DNA from: Chromatiales bacterium
GTDB lineage: Bacteria; Pseudomonadota; Gammaproteobacteria; SZUA-152
DNA: 14,099 nt
Direction of reading: 5' to 3'
NCBI GenBank assembly: GCA_026999335.1
Contig: JALTPW010000117.1
Location: 1-14,099 of the forward strand
Below are positions 5,820-12,939 of this stretch, in pieces. How positions within the stretch are numbered: position 1 is the stretch's first letter; each line of letters starts with the position of its first letter. Under the pieces are notes generated by a model that was not told the DNA's origin, searched no databases, and saw only the letters and a list, made by a program, of their open reading frames with translations. The translations under genes and the position numbers were made by a program.

Positions 5820-6551
5820 CTACCAAATGCAGCAGAGAAGCGCTTTGCAGCTGTCCTTGCAGGTTCCGCGGGGTGCAGAGGTCAGAAAGGTGGCGACGTT
5901 GTAGATGTCGGTGTCGCTGAGATTTTTTGCCACGTTGACCATCTTGTCGTCGGGGTCGTTGTTGCGTTGCTTCGAGCGCCATTTTTTCAGCTGATTGACC
6001 AGGTAGACATAGCGCTGGCCACCGGTCATGGGATAGGTATCGGGCAGGCCGCGGCCATTATAGCCGTGGCAGGTATAACAGGGCGGAATATCACGTGCCG
6101 GGTCACCGTTCAGCACCAGTTGCCGGCCAGCGGAACGGGCGCCGATGGGGTAGCCGTATTCCTCGACCCGCTGCATATCCGACAGTCCCACCTTCATGTA
6201 GTCCAGACTGGCGACGTAGGCGGCGACATCGCGCCAGTCGCTCTCGCTCATGCCACGGGCATTGGAATTCATCACATACATGGTGTTGTCCATGCGCCGG
6301 TTGGTGGAAAAATCACGCAGCTGCTTGTAGATGTAAGCCGGGTTCTGGCCGGCCAGACGTGGGGTGCCGATGGCGTCGTCGCCCATGGCGTCCTTGCGAT
6401 GGCAATTGTGACAGGCCGGCACCTGGTTGATGCCCTGCATGAAAATACGTTCGCCATAGGCGACATTGCCGCCCGGGAATGCCGCCTGAACCGGCAGGTT
6501 GCTGGCAAACAGGGCGATGAGAAAGGTCAGTGTGGTGTGGAATCTTTGCAT
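5820..6551 (-). CDS. Secreted diheme c-type cytochrome, c4-like, with Cys-rich tail
   Basis: This is a periplasmic electron carrier. The 243-residue product has a signal peptide (1-23, likely cut after LPVQA). Two similar cytochrome domains follow, each with one heme site: CHNCH (Cys47, Cys50, His51) and CYTCH (Cys158, Cys161, His162). Probable axial Met ligands are Met101 in RGMSESDW and Met204 in DDKMVNVAKNLSD, both in the spacing usual for cytochrome c4. PRLAGQNPAYIYKQL (64-78) and LVNQLKKWR (184-192) are also c4-like. Unlike typical c4 proteins, the last 13 residues hold four extra cysteines (231, 235, 240, 241), ending CCIW. It lies 60 bp downstream of zapE on the same strand and converges with the multicopper oxidase. 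The redox partner is unknown. Confidence 0.88.
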   Translation of the reverse strand: MQRFHTTLTFLIALFASNLPVQAAFPGGNVAYGERIFMQGINQVPACHNCHRKDAMGDDAIGTPRLAGQNPAYIYKQLRDFSTNRRMDNTMYVMNSNARGMSESDWRDVAAYVASLDYMKVGLSDMQRVEEYGYPIGARSAGRQLVLNGDPARDIPPCYTCHGYNGRGLPDTYPMTGGQRYVYLVNQLKKWRSKQRNNDPDDKMVNVAKNLSDTDIYNVATFLTSAPRGTCKDSCKALLCCIW

Positions 6552-6611
6552 CGGGGCGCATTCTACTGAAATGAGGGGTATGGCGTCGAGCCCGTGACCG
6601 CCAGGGAGTGA

Positions 6612-7709
6612 TCAGGGTCGGTGCGGCAGGGCTTGGTATTGCGCACTGCGCATCTCGGCCAGACGGCTGGCGGTGCGCCGGAACTCGAAGGCCAGGCGTC
6701 GGCCAGTATACAGTGCCGACGGTTCGGCCGCAGCGCTGACCAGCAGCTTGACCCGGCGATCATAAAATTCATCCACCAGGTCGATGAATCGGTGCGCCCA
6801 GTCGTCTTGTTCTTCGCCCATTATCGGCACGGCGGAGATGAACACGGTGTGAAGGCGCCGCGCAAGCTCAATGTAATCGTGGCTGGAGCGTGGGCCATGG
6901 CAGAGAGGGAAGAAGTCGAACCAGGCCACGTCGTCGGCGTACAGGTGGCAGGGGATTGGGCGGTGATTGATGAGTAGCGGCTGATCCGGCCTGCCCTCGC
7001 AGGGGGCGAGTTCGCGGAAACGCCGGGCGAGTTGTTTCTCGCTGCGGGTATCGGCCGGCGTGTACCAGGTGTCGGCCTTTTGCAGATGGCGTAGGCGATG
7101 GTCGGCGTCGCCGCGTAGTTCGAAGACCCGGGTATGCTGCTCGATCAGTGCGATGGCGGGCAGAAAGCGTTCTCGCTGCAGGCCGTTTTTGTACAACGCC
7201 TGCGGTGCGGTGTTGGAAGTGAAGATCAGGCTGATGCCCTCGTCCGTCAGGGCCGTGAGCAGACCATGCAGCAGCATGGCGTCGGTAATGTCCTCGACAT
7301 AGAGTTCATCCAGGCACAGCACCCGGGTGCGTTCGGCAAAGTGGTGGGCGACGATTCGCAGGGGGTCGCGTTGCTGGCGCAGGTGAGCCAGCTCATCCTG
7401 TATCTCCTGCATGAAGCGGTGAAAGTGCAGGCGCAGTTTCTGTTCGAAGGGCAGGGCCTCGAAGAACAGATCCATCAACCAGGTTTTTCCGCGGCCCACA
7501 CCGCCCCACAGATACAGGCCCGGAATCGGTGTCGGTGGTTTGCGGGTGAACAGGCGCCCCAACAGGCTTGCTGACCGTGGGGGCGGCGGTGGGCGGTGGA
7601 TTAGTTGATTGCCCAAGGCTTGCAATTGGGCCACAACTAACGCCTGCGACTCCTCGAAGTGGAAGCCGGGCTCGGCGGTAATCCGTTGGTATTGGTCGAT
7701 GAGTTGCAT
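6612..7709 (-). CDS. zapE: Cell-division ATPase ZapE (AFG1-like P-loop ATPase)
   Basis: ZapE is a cytoplasmic AAA-type ATPase that in Escherichia coli associates with the Z-ring late in division and is needed under heat or low-oxygen growth. Mitochondrial relatives are AFG1/LACE1. The 365-residue product has Walker A GGVGRGKT (69-76) in LYLWGGVGRGKTWLMD, HFHRFMQEIQDEL (95-107), Walker B LCLDELYVEDITDAMLL (131-147, with Asp134 and Glu135), sensor-1 TSN (164-166) and a probable arginine finger in LQRERFLPAI (Arg181). The usual family Walker B reads FDEF, so LDEL is a mild variation. A proline run at 40-44 and a short insert around 45-60 separate the N-terminal helix from the P-loop domain. Length is typical. 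It may be co-transcribed with the downstream cytochrome. Confidence 0.93.
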   Translation of the reverse strand: MQLIDQYQRITAEPGFHFEESQALVVAQLQALGNQLIHRPPPPPRSASLLGRLFTRKPPTPIPGLYLWGGVGRGKTWLMDLFFEALPFEQKLRLHFHRFMQEIQDELAHLRQQRDPLRIVAHHFAERTRVLCLDELYVEDITDAMLLHGLLTALTDEGISLIFTSNTAPQALYKNGLQRERFLPAIALIEQHTRVFELRGDADHRLRHLQKADTWYTPADTRSEKQLARRFRELAPCEGRPDQPLLINHRPIPCHLYADDVAWFDFFPLCHGPRSSHDYIELARRLHTVFISAVPIMGEEQDDWAHRFIDLVDEFYDRRVKLLVSAAAEPSALYTGRRLAFEFRRTASRLAEMRSAQYQALPHRP

Positions 7710-7913
7710 GGCTGTTTGATCGGTGAGCGAGTGTGGTGCGGCGCAATCCGCTCGGTATGATGCCGTGCATACCTATGATTCGTCTACTTTTCAGGGTCGA
7801 ACCTGTGCAATCTATTGAAATAATAGCTATTTCACCCAATGTCAGAGGGTATATTAAGGCTTAGAGGGCTCTTTTTATGGGCGAAATGGATACTTTAACC
7901 GCGTAGCGTAAAT
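7710..7913. other. Intergenic stretch upstream of zapE, no supported gene
   Basis: This must hold the zapE promoter (minus strand), but I see no convincing -35/-10 pair. TGAAATA (7816-7822) and TATTTCA (7828-7834) form a 7-bp inverted repeat with a 5-base spacer. A 35-codon plus-strand frame at 7757-7864 has no ribosome-binding site and overlaps the expected zapE control region. Confidence 0.4.
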
Positions 7914-7933
7914 CTCGGGGGCTTGCCCCCGAG
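7914..7933. repeat. Perfect short hairpin
   Basis: CTCGGGGGC (7914-7922) and GCCCCCGAG (7925-7933) are exact inverted repeats separated by two bases. No T run follows on either strand, so it is not a standard terminator. It marks the left edge of the repeat-rich segment containing the 37-bp tandem and the Rhs remnant. Confidence 0.55.
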
Positions 7934-7955
7934 CTGGGTAGTGAAAACAAAACAG

Positions 7956-8029
7956 GGTCAAAAACAGGGTCAGGCTTGCGTTATTGCGTTAAGGTCAAAA
8001 ACAGGGTCAGGCTTGCGTTATTGCGTTAA
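7956..8029. repeat. Exact tandem duplication, two 37-bp copies
   Basis: Bases 7956-7992 and 7993-8029 are identical and directly adjacent. Each copy contains the phrase cagggtcaggcttgcg followed by ttattgcgttaa. A partial copy, ACAGGGTCA, precedes them at 7952-7960. The phrase recalls sequences I have seen upstream of IS200-like or REP-associated tyrosine transposases, but no transposase is present here and that link is only memory-based. Confidence 0.85.
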
Positions 8030-8043
8030 CGTATCTTTTCAAA

Positions 8044-8075
8044 AAACCCAAACAACAACAAACCCAAACAACAAC
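8044..8075. repeat. Tandem 16-bp A/C repeat, two exact copies
   Basis: The unit AAACCCAAACAACAAC occurs at 8044-8059 and 8060-8075. It lies immediately before the Rhs-like remnant. In the Rhs frame it reads as Asn/Thr/Pro-rich, compatible with a linker, but it may simply be slippage-prone noncoding sequence. Confidence 0.8.
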
Positions 8076-8078
8076 AGC

Positions 8079-8308
8079 AAAATCTATACCTACCGCTACA
8101 ATCTGGTCGGCAATCGCAGCGAATACGCCTACAACGGCCTCAGCCAACTGATCGAGCTAAAATAGTACGCCGATAACACCACCATCACGGCAAAGTTAAC
8201 GGCCTGCCAGGCCTGCGATGCCCCGGTCGGCGCATACAAAAAACGCTAGACGGCCAGGCCACGGACTATCATTGGCTGGGGAGACAGCTGATAGCCGAAT
8301 ACGGCGAC
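8079..8308 (+). pseudogene. Rhs / YD-repeat protein fragment, decayed
   Basis: Two pieces in different frames look like the repeat region of an Rhs/YD-repeat protein, a family of large surface or toxin-delivery proteins. Piece 1 (8079-8165) reads YTYRYNLVGNRSEYAYNGL and then SQLIELK before an in-frame TAG at 8163. After that stop the same frame continues YADNTTIT. Piece 2, in another frame from about 8222, reads GRRIQKTLDGQATDYHWLG then RQLIAEYG, the classic end-of-repeat pattern. A frameshift near 8222-8226 joins CDA to PGRRIQK. There is no start, no long upstream repeat region and no downstream toxin domain. It is a short relic of a larger gene left by deletion or transfer. The frame of piece 2 stays open into the next gene. 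Confidence 0.7.
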
Positions 8309-8400
8309 TCCAGCTGTTGGCGGGACTGGCTGAGATTTTCCCCGGCGACCGTCTGCAACCTGTCCGCCTGCTGCGCCGGCGGCTCAAGCAATAGCTTCCA

Positions 8401-8435
8401 CCTGCCGCTACTCGGAGACACCGACGGGGCAGGAG
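8401..8435 (+). promoter_or_regulatory. Possible hairpin covering the ComFB-gene ribosome-binding site
   Basis: CCTGCC (8401-8406) can pair with GGCAGG (8428-8433), and an inner stem TCGG/CCGA (8412-8415, 8421-8424) closes a 5-base loop. The right arm overlaps the Shine-Dalgarno AGGAG (8431-8435), five bases before the start codon. Stem lengths are modest, so this is only a candidate translational control element. Confidence 0.25.
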
Positions 8436-8440
8436 CAGCC

Positions 8441-8713
8441 ATGATTCTTGACAATATCCATAACCATTTTGAAAATCTCGTTTACGAGGAGATCCAGCGC
8501 TACCAGGCGAAGCAGGGTAGAACCTTCAGTGATCATGCGCTGGAAGATGTGGCCTGTCTGGCCCTTAATCACTTGCCGGCACGCTATGTGCGGCACAGCG
8601 TGGATATTGCCTTCTATCTCACGCCAAAAGAGCATGCCGACATGGATCAGCAGGTGAGTGATGCGGTGGCGGTGGCGTTTGATCTGGTGGTATTGCATCC
8701 GCACCAGGACTGA
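8441..8713 (+). CDS. ComFB-family protein (late competence development family)
   Basis: The 90-residue product starts at ATG 8441 with AGGAG five bases upstream. It matches the ComFB family: an N-terminal helix (ILDNIHNHFENLVYEEIQRY, 2-21), the central motif DVACLALNHLPARYV (36-50) and a C-terminal helix DQQVSDAVAVAFDLVV (69-84). The cysteine pairs of Bacillus ComFB are absent. The family name comes from the comF operon, but proteobacterial and cyanobacterial members are widespread without competence loci, and cyanobacterial members have been reported as cyclic-di-nucleotide receptors. Binding here is inference. The frame is open upstream into the Rhs remnant, but the good ribosome-binding site favours a free-standing 90-residue protein. 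It converges with the psiE-like gene, 9 bp between stops. Confidence 0.82.
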   Translation: MILDNIHNHFENLVYEEIQRYQAKQGRTFSDHALEDVACLALNHLPARYVRHSVDIAFYLTPKEHADMDQQVSDAVAVAFDLVVLHPHQD

Positions 8714-8722
8714 GCAGGTGTA

Positions 8723-9226
8723 TTATTCCTGCCCCTGCTGTTCCTGTCGGTTAAGCCGCTGGCGCTGGTCGCTCTCGCGTACCAGCCAGTAGACAGCACC
8801 CAGGGCAAGGATGACGGCGGCCAGCGCCGCTAATTTATCGGCACCGATGGTGGCAGCGTCAATAATAATGAACTTGCGCGCTAGTGCCAGCATGGCGATA
8901 AGCAGCACCGTCTTTACTTGGATGATGCTCTCGTGGCGGTCGATGACGCGGATGATGGAGTGCTTGAACTCCATAGCGATAAGCAGGGTCATGATCATGC
9001 CAAAGATGTTTTGAAATCCTCGATGATCCAGCGGATCCAGCGTCCCGGCAATCAGCAGGCCTCCGATACGCACCAGTAGTTCCCACAGCGCTACAACGAC
9101 GACCACCGCAATGGCGAAACTGAGAATGATGGCGATCACTTGTTCGAAACGTTCGTAAAAGGTCATTACCGGCCAGTGTTTGCGGGTCTCGGTAAACACA
9201 TCTGTCTTTCTTCCGTTTTGTTCCAT
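8723..9226 (-). CDS. PsiE-family inner-membrane protein
   Basis: This is a 167-residue integral membrane protein of the phosphate-starvation-inducible PsiE family. Its biochemical role is not known. About four hydrophobic segments are visible (29-60 possibly as one long or two short helices, 70-86, 104-123, 132-149). Family hallmarks are MTLLIAMEFKHSIIRVI (79-95) and VKTVLLIAMLALARKFIIID (104-123). The C-terminus is a charged Gln/Arg/Glu tail. ATG at 9226 has GGAGGA about eight bases upstream on its strand. It is divergent from rlmKL (138 bp apart) and converges with the ComFB gene. No Pho box was recognised in the shared upstream region, so phosphate control is not supported from sequence. 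Confidence 0.85.
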   Translation of the reverse strand: MEQNGRKTDVFTETRKHWPVMTFYERFEQVIAIILSFAIAVVVVVALWELLVRIGGLLIAGTLDPLDHRGFQNIFGMIMTLLIAMEFKHSIIRVIDRHESIIQVKTVLLIAMLALARKFIIIDAATIGADKLAALAAVILALGAVYWLVRESDQRQRLNRQEQQGQE

Positions 9227-9301
9227 CGTGGTTTTCCTCCGCGGATTTTCTGCTCGGGCGTATAAAAATGTGCACCACTCGGGTGTATTTCAAGCGGGAT
9301 T

Positions 9302-9331
9302 TTGCCGCCGTGATCCGCTTTGCCGTATCAT
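9302..9331 (+). promoter_or_regulatory. Candidate sigma-70 promoter for rlmKL
   Basis: TTGCCG (9302-9307) and TATCAT (9326-9331) are separated by 18 bp and match the consensus at 4 of 6 and 5 of 6 positions. The -10 ends 33 bp before the chosen rlmKL start, which favours ATG 9365 over the upstream in-frame start at 9320, which would lie inside the promoter. Confidence 0.45.
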
Positions 9332-9364
9332 CATGCCCTTTCCCGCCGCACCGACCGCCCGCCC

Positions 9365-11623
9365 ATGAACCAGCAACACCGATTCTTCACCACCGCCCCC
9401 AAGGGTATGGAGGCCCTGCTCGCCGATGAGCTGCGTGCCCTCGGTGCCGCCAATGTTAGCGAGGCCCGTGCCGGGGCCGGTTTTCAAGGTGATATCGGCA
9501 GTGCCCTGCGGGTCTGCCTGTGGTCGCGAGTGGCCAACCGGGTGCTGTTGCCGCTGGCGCGTTTCCCGGCGGCCGATCCCGATACCCTCTACGACGGTGT
9601 ACAGTCCGTGGACTGGGCCGAACACATGTCCCCCGACGGCACCCTGGCGGTGGATTTCAGCAGCGTACGCTCGCAGATCTCCCATACCCAGTTCGGTGCG
9701 CAAAAGGTCAAGGACGCCATTGTCGATCAGTTCCGTATCGCCACCGGCGAGCGTCCCTCGGTGGCGCGCGAGCAACCGGATCTGCGCATCAATGTCTATC
9801 TGCATCGTGACACCGCAGTACTCAATCTCGACCTTTCCGGTGACAGTTTGCACCGCCGTGGCTACCGTGCTGAGGGCGTGGCCGCGCCGCTGAAGGAAAA
9901 CCTTGCGGCGGCGATTTTGCTGCGTTCCGGCTGGGCGGAGATCGCCAAACAGGGGGGAGCGTTGGTGGATCCGGTGTGCGGCTCCGGTACCCTGCCCATC
10001 GAGGCGGCGCTGATCGCCGCTGATATCGCTCCTGGTCTGCAGCGCGGACACTGGGGTTTTCTCGGCTGGCTGAAACACGAGCCGGAGGTCTGGGCTGCCC
10101 TGCTCGCCGATGCCAAACGCCGTCGTGAGGCGGGGTTGGCCCGCTGCCCGCCCATCTGTGGCTTCGACATCAGTGGTCGCGCGGTGGCGATGGCTCAGCG
10201 CAATGCTGAACTGGCTGGGTTGGCGGAACAGATCAAATTTGCCCAGGTGTCACTGGCCGACTGCCCGCGCCCTGGCGAGGATTTCAAGCCGGGCTTGCTG
10301 GTGGCCAATCCGCCCTATGGCGAACGCCTCGGCGAGATGCAGGAACTGCGCGCTCTTTACCGCGACCTCGGTGATTGCCTGCTCAAGCACTACACGGGCT
10401 GGCGTGCGGCGGTGATCACCAGTGACCGCGAGTTGGGCAAGGCCATCGGCCTGCGTGCGCGGCGCTTGCACAAGCTCTACAACGGTGCTTTGGAATGTCA
10501 GCTGTTACGTTTCGAGGTGGATCCCAAATGGGTTATGCGGCGTGGTCCGGTGCCGACCAATCCCGACATCGCACAGTCGCCCGGTGCGCAGATGTTTGCT
10601 AACCGTCTGCGCAAAAATCTCAAGCAGCTGACACGCTGGCGGCGGCAGGAGGACATCCACGCCTTTCGCGCCTACGATGCCGACATGCCGGAATATGCTC
10701 TGGCGGTGGACGTTTACGACGCAGAGGAGGGTCGCCATGTGCACGTGCAGGAATATGCTGCGCCGGCCAAAATCCCTGAAGAGAAGGTGCGTACGCGCCG
10801 CCATGAGGCCCTGTCGGTACTGCCTGAGGTGTTGGCGGTGGCGCCGGAGCACGTGCACCTCAAGCTGCGTGAAAAGCAGCGTGGCAGCAGCCAGTACGAA
10901 AAGCTGCAGGACGAGAAGCGTTTTCACATCGTTCGTGAGGGAGCGTGCCGTTTGTGGGTCAATTTTGCGGACTATCTCGACACCGGCCTGTTCCTCGATC
11001 ACCGTATCACCCGACGGATGATTGGTGAGCTGGCCGCCGGGCGCACCTTCCTCAATCTGTTCGCTTACACCGGTGCGGCCACCGTGCACGCCGTCCTGGG
11101 CGGCGCCACCAGCACCACTACGGTGGACATGTCGAAGACCTACTTGGACTGGGCGCGGCGCAATCTGGTGCAGAACGACATCCGTGGTCACGCGCACCAG
11201 TTGGTGCAGGCCGATGTCACCGAATGGCTGGCGGCGCAGGCTGCGCTGCTGGAAAAGGGCGAGGTGGGTGAGGGCGCGCGCGGTGTGTGGGGCAAGGCCC
11301 GTCAGCGTAACGCTGCCGGCGGTGTTTTGGCCCCGGCGCAGCGCTACGGCTTGATTTTTCTCGATCCGCCGACCTTCTCCAATTCCAAGCGCATGGCCGA
11401 CAGTTTCGACGTGCAGCGCGACCACGTGACCCTGATCCGCCATGCCGTGGCTCTGCTGGAGGCGGGTGGGGTGCTGATCTTTTCCAACAATTTCCGACGT
11501 TTCAAACTGGACGAGGCGGCCTTGTCCGACCTCGCTATCGAGGATATCTCACGCCAGACTCTGTCGCAGGACTTTGCACGTAAGCCGAAGATCCACCGCT
11601 GCTGGCGGATTGCTGCGAAATAG
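9365..11623 (+). CDS. rlmKL: Bifunctional 23S rRNA methyltransferase RlmKL (m2G2445 and m7G2069)
   Basis: This fused enzyme methylates two guanines in 23S rRNA during large-subunit assembly: the N-terminal RlmL half makes m2G2445 and the C-terminal RlmK half makes m7G2069 (E. coli numbering). From ATG 9365 the product has 752 residues. A THUMP-type RNA-binding region covers about 45-155. RlmL shows the SAM motif VDPVCGSGT (201-209) and catalytic NPPYGER (315-321). RlmK shows LNLFAYTGAATVHA (563-576), the DPPTFSNSK motif (667-675) and the closing LSQDFARKPKIHRCW. E. coli RlmKL is 702 residues. Most of the excess lies at about 628-658, a Gly/Ala/Arg-rich insertion just before the last catalytic strand. 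All key motifs are present, so it should be functional. Confidence 0.95.
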   Translation: MNQQHRFFTTAPKGMEALLADELRALGAANVSEARAGAGFQGDIGSALRVCLWSRVANRVLLPLARFPAADPDTLYDGVQSVDWAEHMSPDGTLAVDFSSVRSQISHTQFGAQKVKDAIVDQFRIATGERPSVAREQPDLRINVYLHRDTAVLNLDLSGDSLHRRGYRAEGVAAPLKENLAAAILLRSGWAEIAKQGGALVDPVCGSGTLPIEAALIAADIAPGLQRGHWGFLGWLKHEPEVWAALLADAKRRREAGLARCPPICGFDISGRAVAMAQRNAELAGLAEQIKFAQVSLADCPRPGEDFKPGLLVANPPYGERLGEMQELRALYRDLGDCLLKHYTGWRAAVITSDRELGKAIGLRARRLHKLYNGALECQLLRFEVDPKWVMRRGPVPTNPDIAQSPGAQMFANRLRKNLKQLTRWRRQEDIHAFRAYDADMPEYALAVDVYDAEEGRHVHVQEYAAPAKIPEEKVRTRRHEALSVLPEVLAVAPEHVHLKLREKQRGSSQYEKLQDEKRFHIVREGACRLWVNFADYLDTGLFLDHRITRRMIGELAAGRTFLNLFAYTGAATVHAVLGGATSTTTVDMSKTYLDWARRNLVQNDIRGHAHQLVQADVTEWLAAQAALLEKGEVGEGARGVWGKARQRNAAGGVLAPAQRYGLIFLDPPTFSNSKRMADSFDVQRDHVTLIRHAVALLEAGGVLIFSNNFRRFKLDEAALSDLAIEDISRQTLSQDFARKPKIHRCWRIAAK

Positions 11624-11626
11624 GCC

Positions 11627-11655
11627 TTGATTATCCCGATGAGGGGTTCTATATA
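11627..11655 (+). promoter_or_regulatory. Candidate sigma-70 promoter for the peroxiredoxin gene
   Basis: TTGATT (11627-11632) and TATATA (11650-11655) are 17 bp apart, just past the rlmKL stop. Each hexamer matches the consensus at 4 of 6 positions. It would give a 5' leader of about 125 bases. I saw no convincing OxyR or Fe-S-regulator site in that leader. Confidence 0.4.
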
Positions 11656-11785
11656 GAGGAGTTCAGATTTAGATTTAGTCTTAATAACTTGAGTGGTATG
11701 CTTGGCCTCTCAGTTTTCTTCGCTGATCTTCAGTGACACCGATTTCAGCGCTGTTTTATTCATTTTTAGATAGGAGGATGTTCTC

Positions 11786-12391
11786 GTGGGAGTTCTCGTA
11801 GGTCGTAATGCCCCTGATTTCACCGCCCCGGCCGTACTGGGCGACGGTACTATTGTTGATGATTTCAATTTCGCCAAGGCCGTCGATGGTAAGTACGCGG
11901 TGGTCTTTTTCTATCCCCTGGACTTCACCTTTGTCTGTCCTTCCGAGTTGATCGCCTTCGATCACCGTCTGGAGGAATTCAAGAAGCGCAACGTGGAAGT
12001 GATCGGTGTCTCCATCGATTCCCACTTTACCCACAACGCCTGGCGCAACACCCCCATCAATGAAGGTGGTATCGGCCCACTGGGTTATCCGCTGGTGGCT
12101 GATATGACCCACGGCATCTGCAAGGCCTATGATGTCGAGACCCCCGACGGCGCCGTGGCCTTTCGTGGTTCTTTCCTCATCGACAAGGAAGGCGTGGTGC
12201 GCCATCAGGTGGTCAACGACCTGCCCCTGGGTCGCAATATCGACGAGATGCTGCGCATGGTCGACGCCTTGAAATTCCACGAAGAGAACGGCGAAGTCTG
12301 CCCGGCCAACTGGCAGGAAGGTGAAAAGGGTATGAAGGACACCCCGGAAGGTGTGGCCGAGTACCTGGCGGAGAACGCCGACAAGCTGTAA
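11786..12391 (+). CDS. Typical 2-Cys peroxiredoxin (AhpC/TSA family)
   Basis: This is a cytoplasmic thiol peroxidase reducing H2O2, organic peroxides and possibly peroxynitrite, normally recycled by thioredoxin or AhpF-type reductases. The GTG at 11786 is chosen because AGGAGG (11772-11777) lies eight bases upstream. The ATG at 11778 is out of frame. The 201-residue protein has peroxidatic Cys51 in DFTFVCPSEL, resolving Cys172 in GEVCPANW and the catalytic Arg region FRGSFLID (127-134). An extra Cys112 is present. A GGIG loop (94-97, GGLG type) and a C-terminal EYLAEN in place of the YF motif resemble the overoxidation-sensitive type, with one change. No reductase gene is adjacent. It is monocistronic with a clear terminator. 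Confidence 0.95.
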   Translation: MGVLVGRNAPDFTAPAVLGDGTIVDDFNFAKAVDGKYAVVFFYPLDFTFVCPSELIAFDHRLEEFKKRNVEVIGVSIDSHFTHNAWRNTPINEGGIGPLGYPLVADMTHGICKAYDVETPDGAVAFRGSFLIDKEGVVRHQVVNDLPLGRNIDEMLRMVDALKFHEENGEVCPANWQEGEKGMKDTPEGVAEYLAENADKL

Positions 12392-12420
12392 ACAATCTTG
12401 TGTTTTACACAGCGTAAGGA

Positions 12421-12448
12421 AAAGGCCGGTCAATGACCGGCCTTTTTT
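12421..12448 (+). terminator. Rho-independent terminator after the peroxiredoxin gene
   Basis: AAAGGCCGGTC (12421-12431) and GACCGGCCTTT (12435-12445) form a perfect 11-bp stem with loop AAT, ending in six T (12443-12448). The A-rich left flank could make it act weakly for ycgL on the other strand, whose stop is at 12481. Confidence 0.92.
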
Positions 12449-12480
12449 GTATCCGTATGTCTATGTTCGCGCCTGGGTCG

Positions 12481-12753
12481 TCAGCGCAGCGAACGGCTGG
12501 GATATTCCCGCCCGTGGATCTCCGGTTGCGGCGGCACCTGAAAATAGTAGCCTTGCTCCGTCAGTGATTGCATGACCTTTTTCACGTCCGCCTGTGCCAA
12601 CCTGCGCTCCTCATTCAGTACGATGTTTACCACCAGACTCAGTTCGCCGAGCATCTCCAGCAGGTGTTGAGGAACCTGGTCAAAATCGTCTTCGCGTTCA
12701 ACATATAGATAGTGATCGGCTTTTTTGGAGCCCTTGTAAATGGCGCAGTTCAT
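12481..12753 (-). CDS. ycgL: YcgL-domain protein
   Basis: This is a 90-residue cytoplasmic protein of the YcgL (DUF709) family, nearly confined to Gammaproteobacteria. Its function is unknown, though in several genomes it lies next to RNase D. The ATG at 12753 gives MNCAIYKGSKKADHYLYVER, which matches the E. coli start region (VIYRSSKRDQTYLYVE). Further conserved parts are EDDFDQVPQHLLEMLG (21-36), LNEERRLAQADVKKVMQ (46-62) and LTEQGYYFQVPPQPE (64-78). A GAGG about nine bases upstream supports this start. The minus-strand frame stays open much further upstream, but that extension has no family similarity. No rnd or ycgN partner lies beside it here. Confidence 0.9.
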   Translation of the reverse strand: MNCAIYKGSKKADHYLYVEREDDFDQVPQHLLEMLGELSLVVNIVLNEERRLAQADVKKVMQSLTEQGYYFQVPPQPEIHGREYPSRSLR

Positions 12754-12939
12754 GGTGATGGGCCTCGGAACGGGTGACGGGAAAGCGGGGAGGATTTTAG
12801 CGTAAGGTCGTGAGCAGGGTAAGTATTTGCTGACGGGTTTCAGGCCTTGAGATATTTTTCCGGTTGCCGCTAATGCTCCTGCACCCGGTTCTTTCTGGGC
12901 AGATATGAATGGAATGTGGATTATAAAGAGACGCAAAGC

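Noticed and set aside
5661..6569. 302-codon plus-strand frame
   Set aside because: It is antisense to the diheme cytochrome, whose signal peptide and two CxxCH motifs identify the real strand.
7757..7864. 35-codon plus-strand frame upstream of the tandem repeats
   Set aside because: It has no ribosome-binding site, overlaps the zapE control region and shows no recognisable motif.
7914..7933. Hairpin as a Rho-independent terminator
   Set aside because: No T tract follows on either strand, and no gene ends there.
10505..11443. 312-codon minus-strand frame
   Set aside because: It is antisense to rlmKL, which has intact catalytic motifs throughout.
11681..11705. Possible OxyR or IscR-like operator upstream of the peroxiredoxin (ttaataacttgagtggtatg)
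   Set aside because: It only loosely resembles known sites and lacks a clear dyad.
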